Assembly (NCBI GenBank): GCA_020634155.1
Contig: JACKCI010000001.1
Span: 930,001-994,000 of the forward strand
DNA length: 64,000 bases
Reading direction: 5' to 3'
Source: Anaerolineales bacterium
Lineage (GTDB): Bacteria > Chloroflexota > Anaerolineae > Aggregatilineales > J027
How positions within the stretch are numbered: position 1 is the stretch's first letter; each line of letters opens with the position of its first letter. A program made the position numbers and the translations under genes. The notes below the pieces were generated by a model, which did not search any database, was not told the DNA's origin, and worked only from the letters and a program-made list of their open reading frames with translations. Positions 7,720 to 17,231 of the stretch are shown here, piece after piece.

Positions 7720-8778
7720 ATGCAACGATTTAGAAATCAAGTCTTACTTGGAATGGCATTTATGGCGGCGGTACTGATTGCAGTGGTGCTGCTCAGTAAC
7801 GCCCGTGAACTCGCCCACAAGTTGGGTAGCTTTCCCCTATGGCTCTTTGTTCCCATTATTGGCCTCAAGGTGGTCAATTGGATCTTGCGCTATCTGGAAT
7901 GGCACTACTTCCTGCACATTATTGATGTCTACCCCGTCATTCGCGGCGAAACACGCCCCCCACTCTCGCCTAACCAACCCGCCACCATACGAGTTAGCGA
8001 TAGCTTTATCCTATGGATGGCAAGCCTACCGTTTGCCCTGAGTCCCGGCAAAATTGCCGAAGTCCTCAAAGCACTGATTCTCAAGAGCATGACCCACACC
8101 CCTGTTGTACGTAGTGCCCCGATCATCTTTGCCGAGCGTTTGGTGGATGGTATCGCGGTTATTTTGCTGGTGGGTCTCTCGGCATTGGTGGCTGGTGATG
8201 CGATCTTCCAGACTGACGATGCTCAATACATTCGCGGGGTGTTGATTGGCACTGTACTATTTCTGTTCGTGTTGATAGGTGTTATCCAGTTTCGTCCTAT
8301 AGCTCAAGTTTTGATTAATTCGTTGGGTTGTCTACCCTTGCTGCGGCGCTTCCAAGACAGCATCCAAACCTTGTATGAAAGCAGCTACGACCTCGCCAAA
8401 ATTCGCCACCTAACCCCCACCACCCTCTTTGGCGTGGGTGCCTATTTCACGGATTGCATCGGCTTTTATCTGATACTAACGGGCTTAGGCGAAACCCCCT
8501 CCCCTGATCTCTTCGCACAAGCCGTGTTTATCCTTGGATTCTCGGTGGTCATCTCGGCTCTCAGCGCCATGCCGGGGGGTGCAGGCGGGCGTGAATTAAC
8601 CATTGGGGCCTTGCTCAAAGCCTTGGTGGGCATGAGTACCGCTTCGACAGGGGCGGCTGTTCTCATGATTGGCATTTTGCAGGTCTGGTTTGGGGCACTG
8701 ATTGGCGTGGTGTTGGCGCTCGTCTTCCGCAAGCGATTATTTCCGCCCAGCCTCAAAGAAGAGATTAAGGCGATTTAA
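7720..8778 (+). CDS. UPF0104 / LPG-synthase transmembrane-type (flippase-like) protein
   Basis: Encodes a 352-residue polytopic membrane protein with about eight hydrophobic segments. It fits the UPF0104/aflT-type domain found in the membrane half of lysylphosphatidylglycerol synthase and in many 'flippase-like' proteins beside glycosyltransferases. Visible motifs are SPGKIAEVLKALIL, FAERLVDGIAVILL and SAMPGGAGGRELTIGALL. These match the family pattern of P-G-x-x-G-E, E-R-x-x-D and P-G-x-x-G-x-x-E. A second, diverged member is at 49141-50154. The substrate is unknown; a role in lipid or lipid-linked sugar handling is inference. No clear ribosome binding site precedes ATG 7720. Confidence 0.85.
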   Translation: MQRFRNQVLLGMAFMAAVLIAVVLLSNARELAHKLGSFPLWLFVPIIGLKVVNWILRYLEWHYFLHIIDVYPVIRGETRPPLSPNQPATIRVSDSFILWMASLPFALSPGKIAEVLKALILKSMTHTPVVRSAPIIFAERLVDGIAVILLVGLSALVAGDAIFQTDDAQYIRGVLIGTVLFLFVLIGVIQFRPIAQVLINSLGCLPLLRRFQDSIQTLYESSYDLAKIRHLTPTTLFGVGAYFTDCIGFYLILTGLGETPSPDLFAQAVFILGFSVVISALSAMPGGAGGRELTIGALLKALVGMSTASTGAAVLMIGILQVWFGALIGVVLALVFRKRLFPPSLKEEIKAI

Positions 8779-8799
8779 CCTTCAGTAGACCGATTTCTA

Positions 8800-8828
8800 T
8801 TGACACCCATCCTAAACGGGTATACGGT
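8800..8828 (+). promoter_or_regulatory. Predicted promoter of the SPFH gene
   Basis: A perfect TTGACA (8800-8805) is followed by either TATACG at 15 bases (8821-8826) or TACGGT at 17 bases (8823-8828). The leader to ATG 8907 is about 70 bases. Confidence 0.45.
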
Positions 8829-8906
8829 TAGTCGCGTTTGGCTTCTCAGGGCGCAGAAACTAAACACTTCCATATCCCTATGTGCCCGGTGGTTGGAGGA
8901 TTTACA

Positions 8907-10628
8907 ATGGCATTCTTGCCTGTTATCGTTCTCGCGCTTATTGCGATTGCAGCCTTCTCAAGTGGTCTTGTGGTCATTCGGGCGGATGAGGTCGGTATCA
9001 TCATCCGCAAATTTGGCAAGCCACTCCCTCCCGGTAAGCTTATCGCACTCCATAAAGAAGCTGGCTATCAGGCCGACACCTTACCCCCCGGCTGGCATTT
9101 CGGCTATTGGTTTTGGCAATACCAGATCCAACGTCGGCATGTTATCACAGTTCCCCAAGGTCAAATCGCGCTGATTGTTGCCGCCGATGGTCAACCAATC
9201 CCACCAGAACGTATTATGGGGCGTGTCGTGGACTGTGATAACTACCAAGATGCTCGCAAGTTCCTTGAAAACGACGGCGAGAAAGGCCGCCAGATGGGGA
9301 TATTAACGGCAGGCGTCTATCGGATTAACACGGCGCTCTTTACGGTCATCACCGCCCAACGTGCTGAGGAAAACGGCATGGCCCCTGCCGATTTACTGGT
9401 GCATGCCATCAGTCCTGATCGGGTTGGGATTGTCACCACCCTTGATGGTAAGCCAATGGACGAAAGCGAAATCGCTGGGCCAATCATCCCCGACCATGAA
9501 AACTTCCAAAATGGGCAAATCTTCCTTGACAACGGCGGACGGCGTGGCTTGCAAGAGCAGGTCATCCTCTCTGGCACATGGAACCTTAATCCTTGGTTTG
9601 TGCGGGTCGAGCAAGTGCCAATGACGGAAATCCCCATTGGGCATGTTGGCATCGTCATCTCCTATGTCGGCAAAGCCCATGAGGATGTCAGCGGGGCATC
9701 GTTCAAGCACGGCAACTTAGTGGAAATGGGGCATAAGGGTGTCTGGGTCACCCCGCTCTATCCCGGCAAGCACCCCATCAACCCGCGCATTATGAAGGTC
9801 GAGTTAGTGCCGACCACCAATATCGTGTTGAATTGGGCATCCCGTACTGAATCGCACAAATACGATGCCAACTTGTCGCCCATTACCGTGCGCTCTAAAG
9901 ATGGCTTTGCCTTCAATTTGGATGTCTCGCAGATTATCCACATCGGCGCGTTGGATGCCCCCAAGGTCATATCACGGGTGGGGTCGGTGCAAAATCTAGT
10001 TGACCATGTCCTTCAGCCGATTGTAGGCAATTACTTCCGCAACTCAGCCCAATACTACACGGTGCTGGATTTCTTGAGTGCCCGTAGTGACCGCCAAACC
10101 GAGGCAGCCCAACATATCCAATCCGCTATCAATGCCTACGATGTGCAGGCCATTGATACGCTCATTGGTGACATCAAGCCTCCGGATGACCTGATGTTAA
10201 CTCAAACCGATCGTAAGATTGCCGAGGAACAACGTAAGACCTATGAGGTACAACGCTTGGCCCAAGAGCAACGCCAACAACTTGTGCGCGAAACAGCCCT
10301 TGCCGATATTCAGCAAGAGATGGTCAAGTCTGAGCAAGGCGTTACTATCGCTGAGTTGATGGCAAAGTCGGAAGTGGAACGCGCTAAAGGTGAAGCTGAA
10401 GCCATCCGCGCCACGGGTGAAGCCAAGGCCAAGGCCTACCATGCGGGTGTAGAGGCCCTTGGTGAAAATGGCTATGTGGTGCTGCAATTGATGCAAGTCA
10501 TTGGTGAACGCAATGTGCGGATTGTGCCAGATGTAGCGGTCAGTGGTCAGGGTAATGCAGGATTAACCGATGGATTACTCGGTTTGCTGCTCCGATCTGA
10601 GGTCAAAAAAGGGAATGAGGCCAGCTAG
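8907..10628 (+). CDS. SPFH/Band 7 (flotillin-like) membrane protein with internal repeats
   Basis: Encodes 573 residues. ATG 8907 is chosen because GGAGGA (8895-8900) lies 6 bases upstream. A single N-terminal membrane segment (about 1-23) is followed by three related 65-75-residue modules (about 87-152, 173-240, 247-310) with the pattern IALIV-x-x-DG...FL-x-x-GG-x-x-G...INP. Then comes the SPFH core (about 310-440) and a long Lys/Glu/Ala-rich coiled coil (about 430-520, KSEVERAKGEAEAIRATGEA). SPFH proteins form large ring or cage assemblies at membranes. It probably stands alone and is followed by an inverted repeat and a tRNA gene. Confidence 0.88.
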   Translation: MAFLPVIVLALIAIAAFSSGLVVIRADEVGIIIRKFGKPLPPGKLIALHKEAGYQADTLPPGWHFGYWFWQYQIQRRHVITVPQGQIALIVAADGQPIPPERIMGRVVDCDNYQDARKFLENDGEKGRQMGILTAGVYRINTALFTVITAQRAEENGMAPADLLVHAISPDRVGIVTTLDGKPMDESEIAGPIIPDHENFQNGQIFLDNGGRRGLQEQVILSGTWNLNPWFVRVEQVPMTEIPIGHVGIVISYVGKAHEDVSGASFKHGNLVEMGHKGVWVTPLYPGKHPINPRIMKVELVPTTNIVLNWASRTESHKYDANLSPITVRSKDGFAFNLDVSQIIHIGALDAPKVISRVGSVQNLVDHVLQPIVGNYFRNSAQYYTVLDFLSARSDRQTEAAQHIQSAINAYDVQAIDTLIGDIKPPDDLMLTQTDRKIAEEQRKTYEVQRLAQEQRQQLVRETALADIQQEMVKSEQGVTIAELMAKSEVERAKGEAEAIRATGEAKAKAYHAGVEALGENGYVVLQLMQVIGERNVRIVPDVAVSGQGNAGLTDGLLGLLLRSEVKKGNEAS

Positions 10629-10640
10629 ATAAGCCCTTGC

Positions 10641-10675
10641 AGGCCATTAGTCGGCGTGCTAGAATGGCCTTGTTC
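10641..10675 (+). terminator. Possible terminator after the SPFH gene
   Basis: An 8-bp perfect inverted repeat (10641-10648 with 10663-10670) and a 14-base loop are followed by TGTTCTT. The U-tract is imperfect and runs up to the tRNA gene. Confidence 0.4.
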
Positions 10676-10676
10676 T

Positions 10677-10748
10677 TGCGGGATAGTTTAATCGGCAGAA
10701 CAGCGGACTCTGGATCCGTCAGTCCTGGTTCGAGCCCAGGTCCCGCAG
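10677..10748 (+). tRNA. trnQ: tRNA-Gln (anticodon CTG)
   Basis: A 72-base cloverleaf can be folded by eye: a 7-bp acceptor stem (TGCGGGA with TCCCGCA), D arm GTT/AAC, anticodon stem GCGGA/TCCGT with loop CTCTGGA (anticodon at 10710-10712), and T stem CCTGG/CCAGG with loop TTCGAGC. The U1-A72 first pair and G73 discriminator are identity elements of tRNA-Gln. CCA is not encoded. Confidence 0.95.
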
Positions 10749-10752
10749 CTAC

Positions 10753-10784
10753 AAGGCCACCAATGCGCTAGTGGCCTTTTTTGT
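10753..10784 (+). terminator. Terminator of tRNA-Gln
   Basis: AAGGCCAC (10753-10760) pairs with GTGGCCTT (10771-10778), followed by a run of T to 10782. It starts 5 bases after the tRNA 3' end. Confidence 0.85.
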
Positions 10785-10787
10785 TGC

Positions 10788-11465
10788 CTAGCGTCCCATC
10801 AGATTATCCAGAATCCCACCCGTTGCATCCTCAATAGCGTCTTCACCAAGGCCGCCGAAATCTAGCATTCGAATCGCAATGGACAGTAGCACCACAATCC
10901 CACTCATGCCAATACAACAGGAGACTGTACCAAGCCCGCCCAATGCAGTAGCAAAATTACTACCGATGGTCTTCTCGCCATAGAGGTAAATCGACCCAAT
11001 AATGAGGAAGATGCCGCCTAGATTCAGTCCCAATGTATTGATACAGCCTCGGCTCGGCATACACCCACGCTGGTCATTGCGATCACTCCCACGCCGAAAG
11101 CCACCCCGCATCGCTGCTAGGAATAACGCCCCGAAAAATACCATATCCATTGTGGAAAGGTTACCGAAAAAAGAGCGTACTGAGGAACGAGACTGCCCCT
11201 GCAATTCATCACCTTCAAAATCGTCCGCCCGTTGTCGTTGAGTACGAGCTTTCTGATAGGCTTGAGAACGCTGGCGCAGGTCAGGCGCACGCACCCCACC
11301 TAAATCGCGGGAGTCTTGCTCGGTATAGCGGGGGTCATCACTTTGGCGCGAAGACGAGCCACGTAAGTTGCGGCGCAAATCAGGAGCTTGATAATCATCA
11401 TCCAATGACCGTCGGTCTGGACGTTGACGGTGTGGGTCTTGGTCTGGTGGGTAGTAGTCAGACAT
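10788..11465 (-). CDS. Hypothetical membrane protein with disordered charged N-terminus
   Basis: Encodes 225 residues from ATG 11465 (a TTG one codon upstream is not needed; AAGGAAC lies just upstream). Residues 1-100 are rich in Arg, Asp, Gln, Ser and Pro and look disordered, with APDLRR-type repeats. Then come about three membrane segments with a Cys-containing loop (GCMPSRGC) and a CC pair in the last part. The C-terminus is acidic and glycine-rich. I do not recognise the family. It lies 19 bases downstream of the threonine aldolase on the same strand, so the two may be cotranscribed, with no evident functional link. Confidence 0.8.
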   Translation of the reverse strand: MSDYYPPDQDPHRQRPDRRSLDDDYQAPDLRRNLRGSSSRQSDDPRYTEQDSRDLGGVRAPDLRQRSQAYQKARTQRQRADDFEGDELQGQSRSSVRSFFGNLSTMDMVFFGALFLAAMRGGFRRGSDRNDQRGCMPSRGCINTLGLNLGGIFLIIGSIYLYGEKTIGSNFATALGGLGTVSCCIGMSGIVVLLSIAIRMLDFGGLGEDAIEDATGGILDNLMGR

Positions 11466-11484
11466 CAATCAGTTCCTTTCTCAG

Positions 11485-12528
11485 TCACTCACGGACGGCA
11501 TACGCAAACAAGCGATCGAAGACCGCCACAATCTCATCCAGTTCAAATTCAAGGTTGGCTTCACCAATCGAAAACTCAATGATGCCGCTATCGGATACTC
11601 CCCATGAAATTTCAATGCCCTCATTGTCGCGCAGGTTTGCTAATGCTTGGCGCAACACCTCTACATCCATATCAAATTGAACATGCATCATGTTTGTTTG
11701 CGGAGGGTTGGGAGAAATCTGGGCAATCTGGGGGAAATGCTGGATAGCCGCTGCAAAATCTTTCGCCCGCGCCACATACTCTGGTATACGAGGGAAATGT
11801 TGCTGCATACCCATCTTCGCGGAGAGGACATAGGGATAAAGCATCACCAAATTGCCCCCATGCCGTCGCTGCCAAATCCGCGCCTCATCAATGAAGTCCT
11901 GCGGGCCAGCCAAGACTGCTCCAGCGATTCCCTGCATAATCTTATAAAACGAGACATAGACGCTATCAAAAAGGGCGGCGATCTCAGCATAAGAGCGTTG
12001 ATAAAAGGGTTGGCACTCCCATAGTCGTGCGCCGTCCATATGCAACCTAACTCCCTGCTCTCTAGCGTAACCCGTAATGGCCTCTAGCTCCGCCCATGTC
12101 GGCAATTGCCCGCCAATCTCACGTTGGGGCAATTCGATGAGCAGTGTGGCTAAGGGTTGCTCAATCTGCTGCACATCATCCAAAGTCATTAAGCGGTCAG
12201 ATTCACCGACCAAAGTCGCTTGTAAGCCATGCAGCTTTTCATAGGCCATCTGCTCATGAATTTGGAGATGCGCTAAGGGGTGGAACGCAATGTGATTCGA
12301 GTCTTGACGGTCACACCAGATTCGCAGGGCAATCTGCTGGGCCATGGTGCCACTCGGCATGAACACTGCGGCGTCTTTGCCAAGCAATTCCGCGATTTCA
12401 ACCTCAAACGTGCTGATAAGGTCACCTTGACCATAACGATCAGCATCAAGGTCAGCGTCCGTCCATTCGGCAAGTTGGGTCAACATTGTTTTCGGAGATA
12501 GACGCTTATGGTGGCTAAAATGGCGCAT
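11485..12528 (-). CDS. ltaE: Low-specificity threonine aldolase / beta-eliminating lyase family
   Basis: Encodes 347 residues from ATG 12528, preceded by AAGGAAGGA. The frame is open to 12582, but that part overlaps the maeB terminator. PLP enzyme of fold type I: DADRYGQGD near the N-terminus, FMPSGTMAQQIAL for cofactor phosphate binding, HMDGARLWE for the PLP ring, and Lys196 in VSFYKIMQGIAG as the Schiff-base lysine. The usual threonine aldolase sequence around the lysine is S-K-G-L, so this member is diverged. It cleaves threonine or a related beta-hydroxy amino acid to glycine and an aldehyde; the exact substrate is not decidable here. Confidence 0.82.
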   Translation of the reverse strand: MRHFSHHKRLSPKTMLTQLAEWTDADLDADRYGQGDLISTFEVEIAELLGKDAAVFMPSGTMAQQIALRIWCDRQDSNHIAFHPLAHLQIHEQMAYEKLHGLQATLVGESDRLMTLDDVQQIEQPLATLLIELPQREIGGQLPTWAELEAITGYAREQGVRLHMDGARLWECQPFYQRSYAEIAALFDSVYVSFYKIMQGIAGAVLAGPQDFIDEARIWQRRHGGNLVMLYPYVLSAKMGMQQHFPRIPEYVARAKDFAAAIQHFPQIAQISPNPPQTNMMHVQFDMDVEVLRQALANLRDNEGIEISWGVSDSGIIEFSIGEANLEFELDEIVAVFDRLFAYAVRE

Positions 12529-12551
12529 AGGTGATTCCTTCCTTGGCAAAT

Positions 12552-12584
12552 AAAAAAGTGGTGCTGGAGTTCCCAACACCACTT
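12552..12584 (-). terminator. Terminator of maeB
   Basis: CACCACTT (12577-12584) pairs with AAGTGGTG (12556-12563). On the minus strand the hairpin is followed by a U-tract (12557-12552). It separates maeB from ltaE. Confidence 0.85.
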
Positions 12585-12605
12585 AATGATACCGCTAGGT
12601 TCGGT

Positions 12606-14849
<2,244 letters not shown>

Positions 14850-14869
14850 AGACTTGTTACACTTTCTAC

Positions 14870-14902
14870 AAAAACAACGCCATTGTGGATTCAGCAACGG
14901 CG
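14870..14902 (-). terminator. Terminator-like hairpin in the maeB leader (candidate attenuator)
   Basis: On the minus strand, CGCCGTTG (14902-14895) pairs with CAATGGCG (14885-14878) with one G-U pair and a 9-base loop. TTGTTTTT (14877-14870) follows. It lies between the predicted maeB promoter and its ATG. No other gene upstream would need it. Confidence 0.6.
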
Positions 14903-14931
14903 TGATTATCGTCGGTTAGCCTTTCTTCGTT

Positions 14932-14940
14932 ACTATAACA
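14932..14940 (-). promoter_or_regulatory. Predicted extended -10 promoter of maeB
   Basis: Minus strand reads TGTTATAGT (14940-14932), an extended TGn plus TATAGT -10. The -35 is poor. The predicted start near 14925 gives a leader of about 75 bases containing the hairpin at 14870-14902. Confidence 0.45.
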
Positions 14941-14982
14941 CAGTGGAGGGGTATCAGTTATGCCCGATGTCCATAATTCGTG

Positions 14983-15011
14983 GTGCCAAAACACACAACT
15001 TGGCCTATAAT
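14983..15011 (+). promoter_or_regulatory. Predicted promoter of the sensor kinase gene, nearly leaderless
   Basis: GTGCCA (14983-14988), a 17-base spacer, and a perfect TATAAT (15006-15011). Only 7 bases separate the -10 from ATG 15019, and no ribosome binding site is present. Confidence 0.55.
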
Positions 15012-15018
15012 TCATACT

Positions 15019-17220
15019 ATGACTAGTAACGCATCCCCACGCTATGTATCTCTCCGGTGGCGGTTGTTGTTTCCGCTAGTGGCGGTCATTTTGAGTATCG
15101 CTATTGTTGGAGCCTATATTCTCTCAATCACCCTCGGCCTTCACTACACCCAACAAGAGACCAATACTCTCCTCACCATGACCGACACCACCCGCACCCA
15201 ACTCCTCGCCTTGGGAGAACACCATACCCGCGAAATCTTCCGTCTAGCCAATACCAGTGGCCTGCGCGAAAACATGGCGGCACGCAATACAGCAACTCTA
15301 TTAGCTCTGGTAGAACCCAATGCCAGCCTCGCAGAACTGGAGACAGTGCTAGTGGTCGCCAACAACGGTGATGCGTTAGTCGCTATTGAAGGGGACGAAA
15401 ACGGCTATCATCCCTTACCTCAAACCGATACTGCATGGATTACCCCGCTTGCATCGGTCTTGAATGGCGAAGTCACCACTGCCCACTTCATCGCGCAGCC
15501 CAGCCAAGCACCACTTATCTTCACTGTAATGCCCATCTATACCCCTGCCGATACTGTAATGGGGGCTATTGTAATTGGCACTCGTTTAGAGCGTGTTATG
15601 GCTGACTTGGAGGCCGCCACTGCCTTCTTCGCTACAAATGGGCAGGTGTGGCTAAGTAACTTGCCTGATACAGAAAGGCTGGACAAAAAGACCCGTCAAG
15701 CAGTACAGCGCGGGCAGATGGTCACTGAGACACAACGCCTGCATAATGGCCGCTACCATATCGCCTATGTGCCACTCGCACTGGACAATAGCCCTGCGCT
15801 GGGTACAGTAGCTGTCTACCTGTTGTCAGATACTATCTTCACCAACACTAGTGCCCAACAGATGTTTAGCTTCCTTGCCACAACTGCCGCCGCTGCCCTT
15901 GTCATCACGGCGTACCTTGGCATCGGAAAAATGCTAGAGCGTTTAGAGCATATCCGCAGCACCGCCGAGGCCCTTCATCACGGCAACATCAGCGCCCGTG
16001 CTAACCTCAAGACCAGTGATGAAATCGGTCAATTGGCCTATGCCCTTGACCAATACGCCGACAAGATGCAGATTGAGCTAGAGAATTTCCAGCGCTACCG
16101 CCGCGAAAGCGCCCGCCTCATCTCTATCATCGAAAGCCTACCCGATGGCCTCGTCATCACCGACCTCGATGGACGGGTCTTGATGATGAACACCCAAGCC
16201 CGTGAACTCATCGGCGGGATTAGTACATGGAAGGCTGGACAATTCGCCCAACTCGCGGCTGAGTTTACCGATAGCTTAGGGCCAGCTTTAGCCCCCGGTA
16301 TCTTTGCTTATGGCAAGGCCACCCGTATCCCCCACCAAGACCATATCCTACAGGTGCAGTCAGCGGTGGTCATGTCCCGCACTGGTAAGAAGCTTGGTTT
16401 GTTGTTCAGTCTACGGGATGTTGGCACAGAGGTAAAACGTGAACAACGCTTTGATAGCCTCTTGGATGAGCTTGCTCAAGATGTCCACCTCCCTATTGCC
16501 CATCTTGCCCAAAATGCCGCCCTTAACGCCATCAACACCAGCGCCACCCCCAACACCTTGTTAGCCTTTGCACGCGACATCGCCCGTAACGCCCGTTCCA
16601 TGCAACGCATCATTAGCGAATTACGTGACCTCAACACCTTCAATCCTGAAGATGTGCGCCAAGGTCAACGCCCTATCTTGGTTAATGAACTGCTGTGGCA
16701 AGTTGCCGCTCAATGGAAACCGAGCGCCAATGCTGCTCGCCTTCAACTTGAAATCCAAACCCCACCGACGGCCTGTTATGTCCTTGGTGATGACCGCCGT
16801 TTACGTTGGGCCTTGGGCAATATCTTAGATAACGCCATCAAGTATTCCCTACAACAGCGTGTGGTGCGTGTCATTGGTACCGAGGTTGAAGATGGCACAA
16901 TCGCCCATATCCGAATCCAAGATGAGGGGGTTGGTATTTCTGTTGATAACCTTAACCACTTGTTTGAGCGTTTCTATCGTGGTCAACCCACGCGCCCCGA
17001 TGGCAGCCTCATTGAACAGCCGGGATCAGGCCAAGGTCTGTACCTCACCCGCAAAGTGATTGAGGCGCATGGTGGCAAAATTGAAATTGAAAGCACGGTT
17101 GGGATGGGGACAACTGTCCATGTTTACCTGCCGATGACATCACCGCTGCCATTGGAGATGCCAATGATGTTTGACGTTAGCGAACAACAGCAACCTGTTG
17201 ATCGACTTTCCACCCGTTAA
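15019..17220 (+). CDS. Membrane sensor histidine kinase with altered H-box
   Basis: Encodes 733 residues. A first membrane segment (about 15-40), an extracytoplasmic sensor region (about 40-285) and a second membrane segment (about 287-310) are followed by HAMP (about 310-365), a PAS-like domain (about 375-470, SLPDGLVITDLDGRVLMMN) and the kinase core. The ATPase boxes are intact: N-box GNILDNAIKYS, G1 DEGVGIS, G2 GSGQGLYLTRKVIEAHGG. At the H-box the sequence is AQDVHLPIAHL. Aligned to S-H-E-L-R-T-P-L, the acceptor His is Gln487, and a His sits three residues later (His490). No response regulator is adjacent. The SGNH gene follows after 11 bases. Confidence 0.88.
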   Translation: MTSNASPRYVSLRWRLLFPLVAVILSIAIVGAYILSITLGLHYTQQETNTLLTMTDTTRTQLLALGEHHTREIFRLANTSGLRENMAARNTATLLALVEPNASLAELETVLVVANNGDALVAIEGDENGYHPLPQTDTAWITPLASVLNGEVTTAHFIAQPSQAPLIFTVMPIYTPADTVMGAIVIGTRLERVMADLEAATAFFATNGQVWLSNLPDTERLDKKTRQAVQRGQMVTETQRLHNGRYHIAYVPLALDNSPALGTVAVYLLSDTIFTNTSAQQMFSFLATTAAAALVITAYLGIGKMLERLEHIRSTAEALHHGNISARANLKTSDEIGQLAYALDQYADKMQIELENFQRYRRESARLISIIESLPDGLVITDLDGRVLMMNTQARELIGGISTWKAGQFAQLAAEFTDSLGPALAPGIFAYGKATRIPHQDHILQVQSAVVMSRTGKKLGLLFSLRDVGTEVKREQRFDSLLDELAQDVHLPIAHLAQNAALNAINTSATPNTLLAFARDIARNARSMQRIISELRDLNTFNPEDVRQGQRPILVNELLWQVAAQWKPSANAARLQLEIQTPPTACYVLGDDRRLRWALGNILDNAIKYSLQQRVVRVIGTEVEDGTIAHIRIQDEGVGISVDNLNHLFERFYRGQPTRPDGSLIEQPGSGQGLYLTRKVIEAHGGKIEIESTVGMGTTVHVYLPMTSPLPLEMPMMFDVSEQQQPVDRLSTR

Positions 17221-17231
17221 CCCTCTGATAT

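Noticed and set aside
7706..7734. Second TTGACA as a promoter for the flippase-like gene at 7720
   Set aside because: The hexamer's -10 would fall inside the coding start (TTTAGA at 7729-7734). It is only plausible if translation begins at a later ATG such as 7753, which is not supported by a ribosome binding site.
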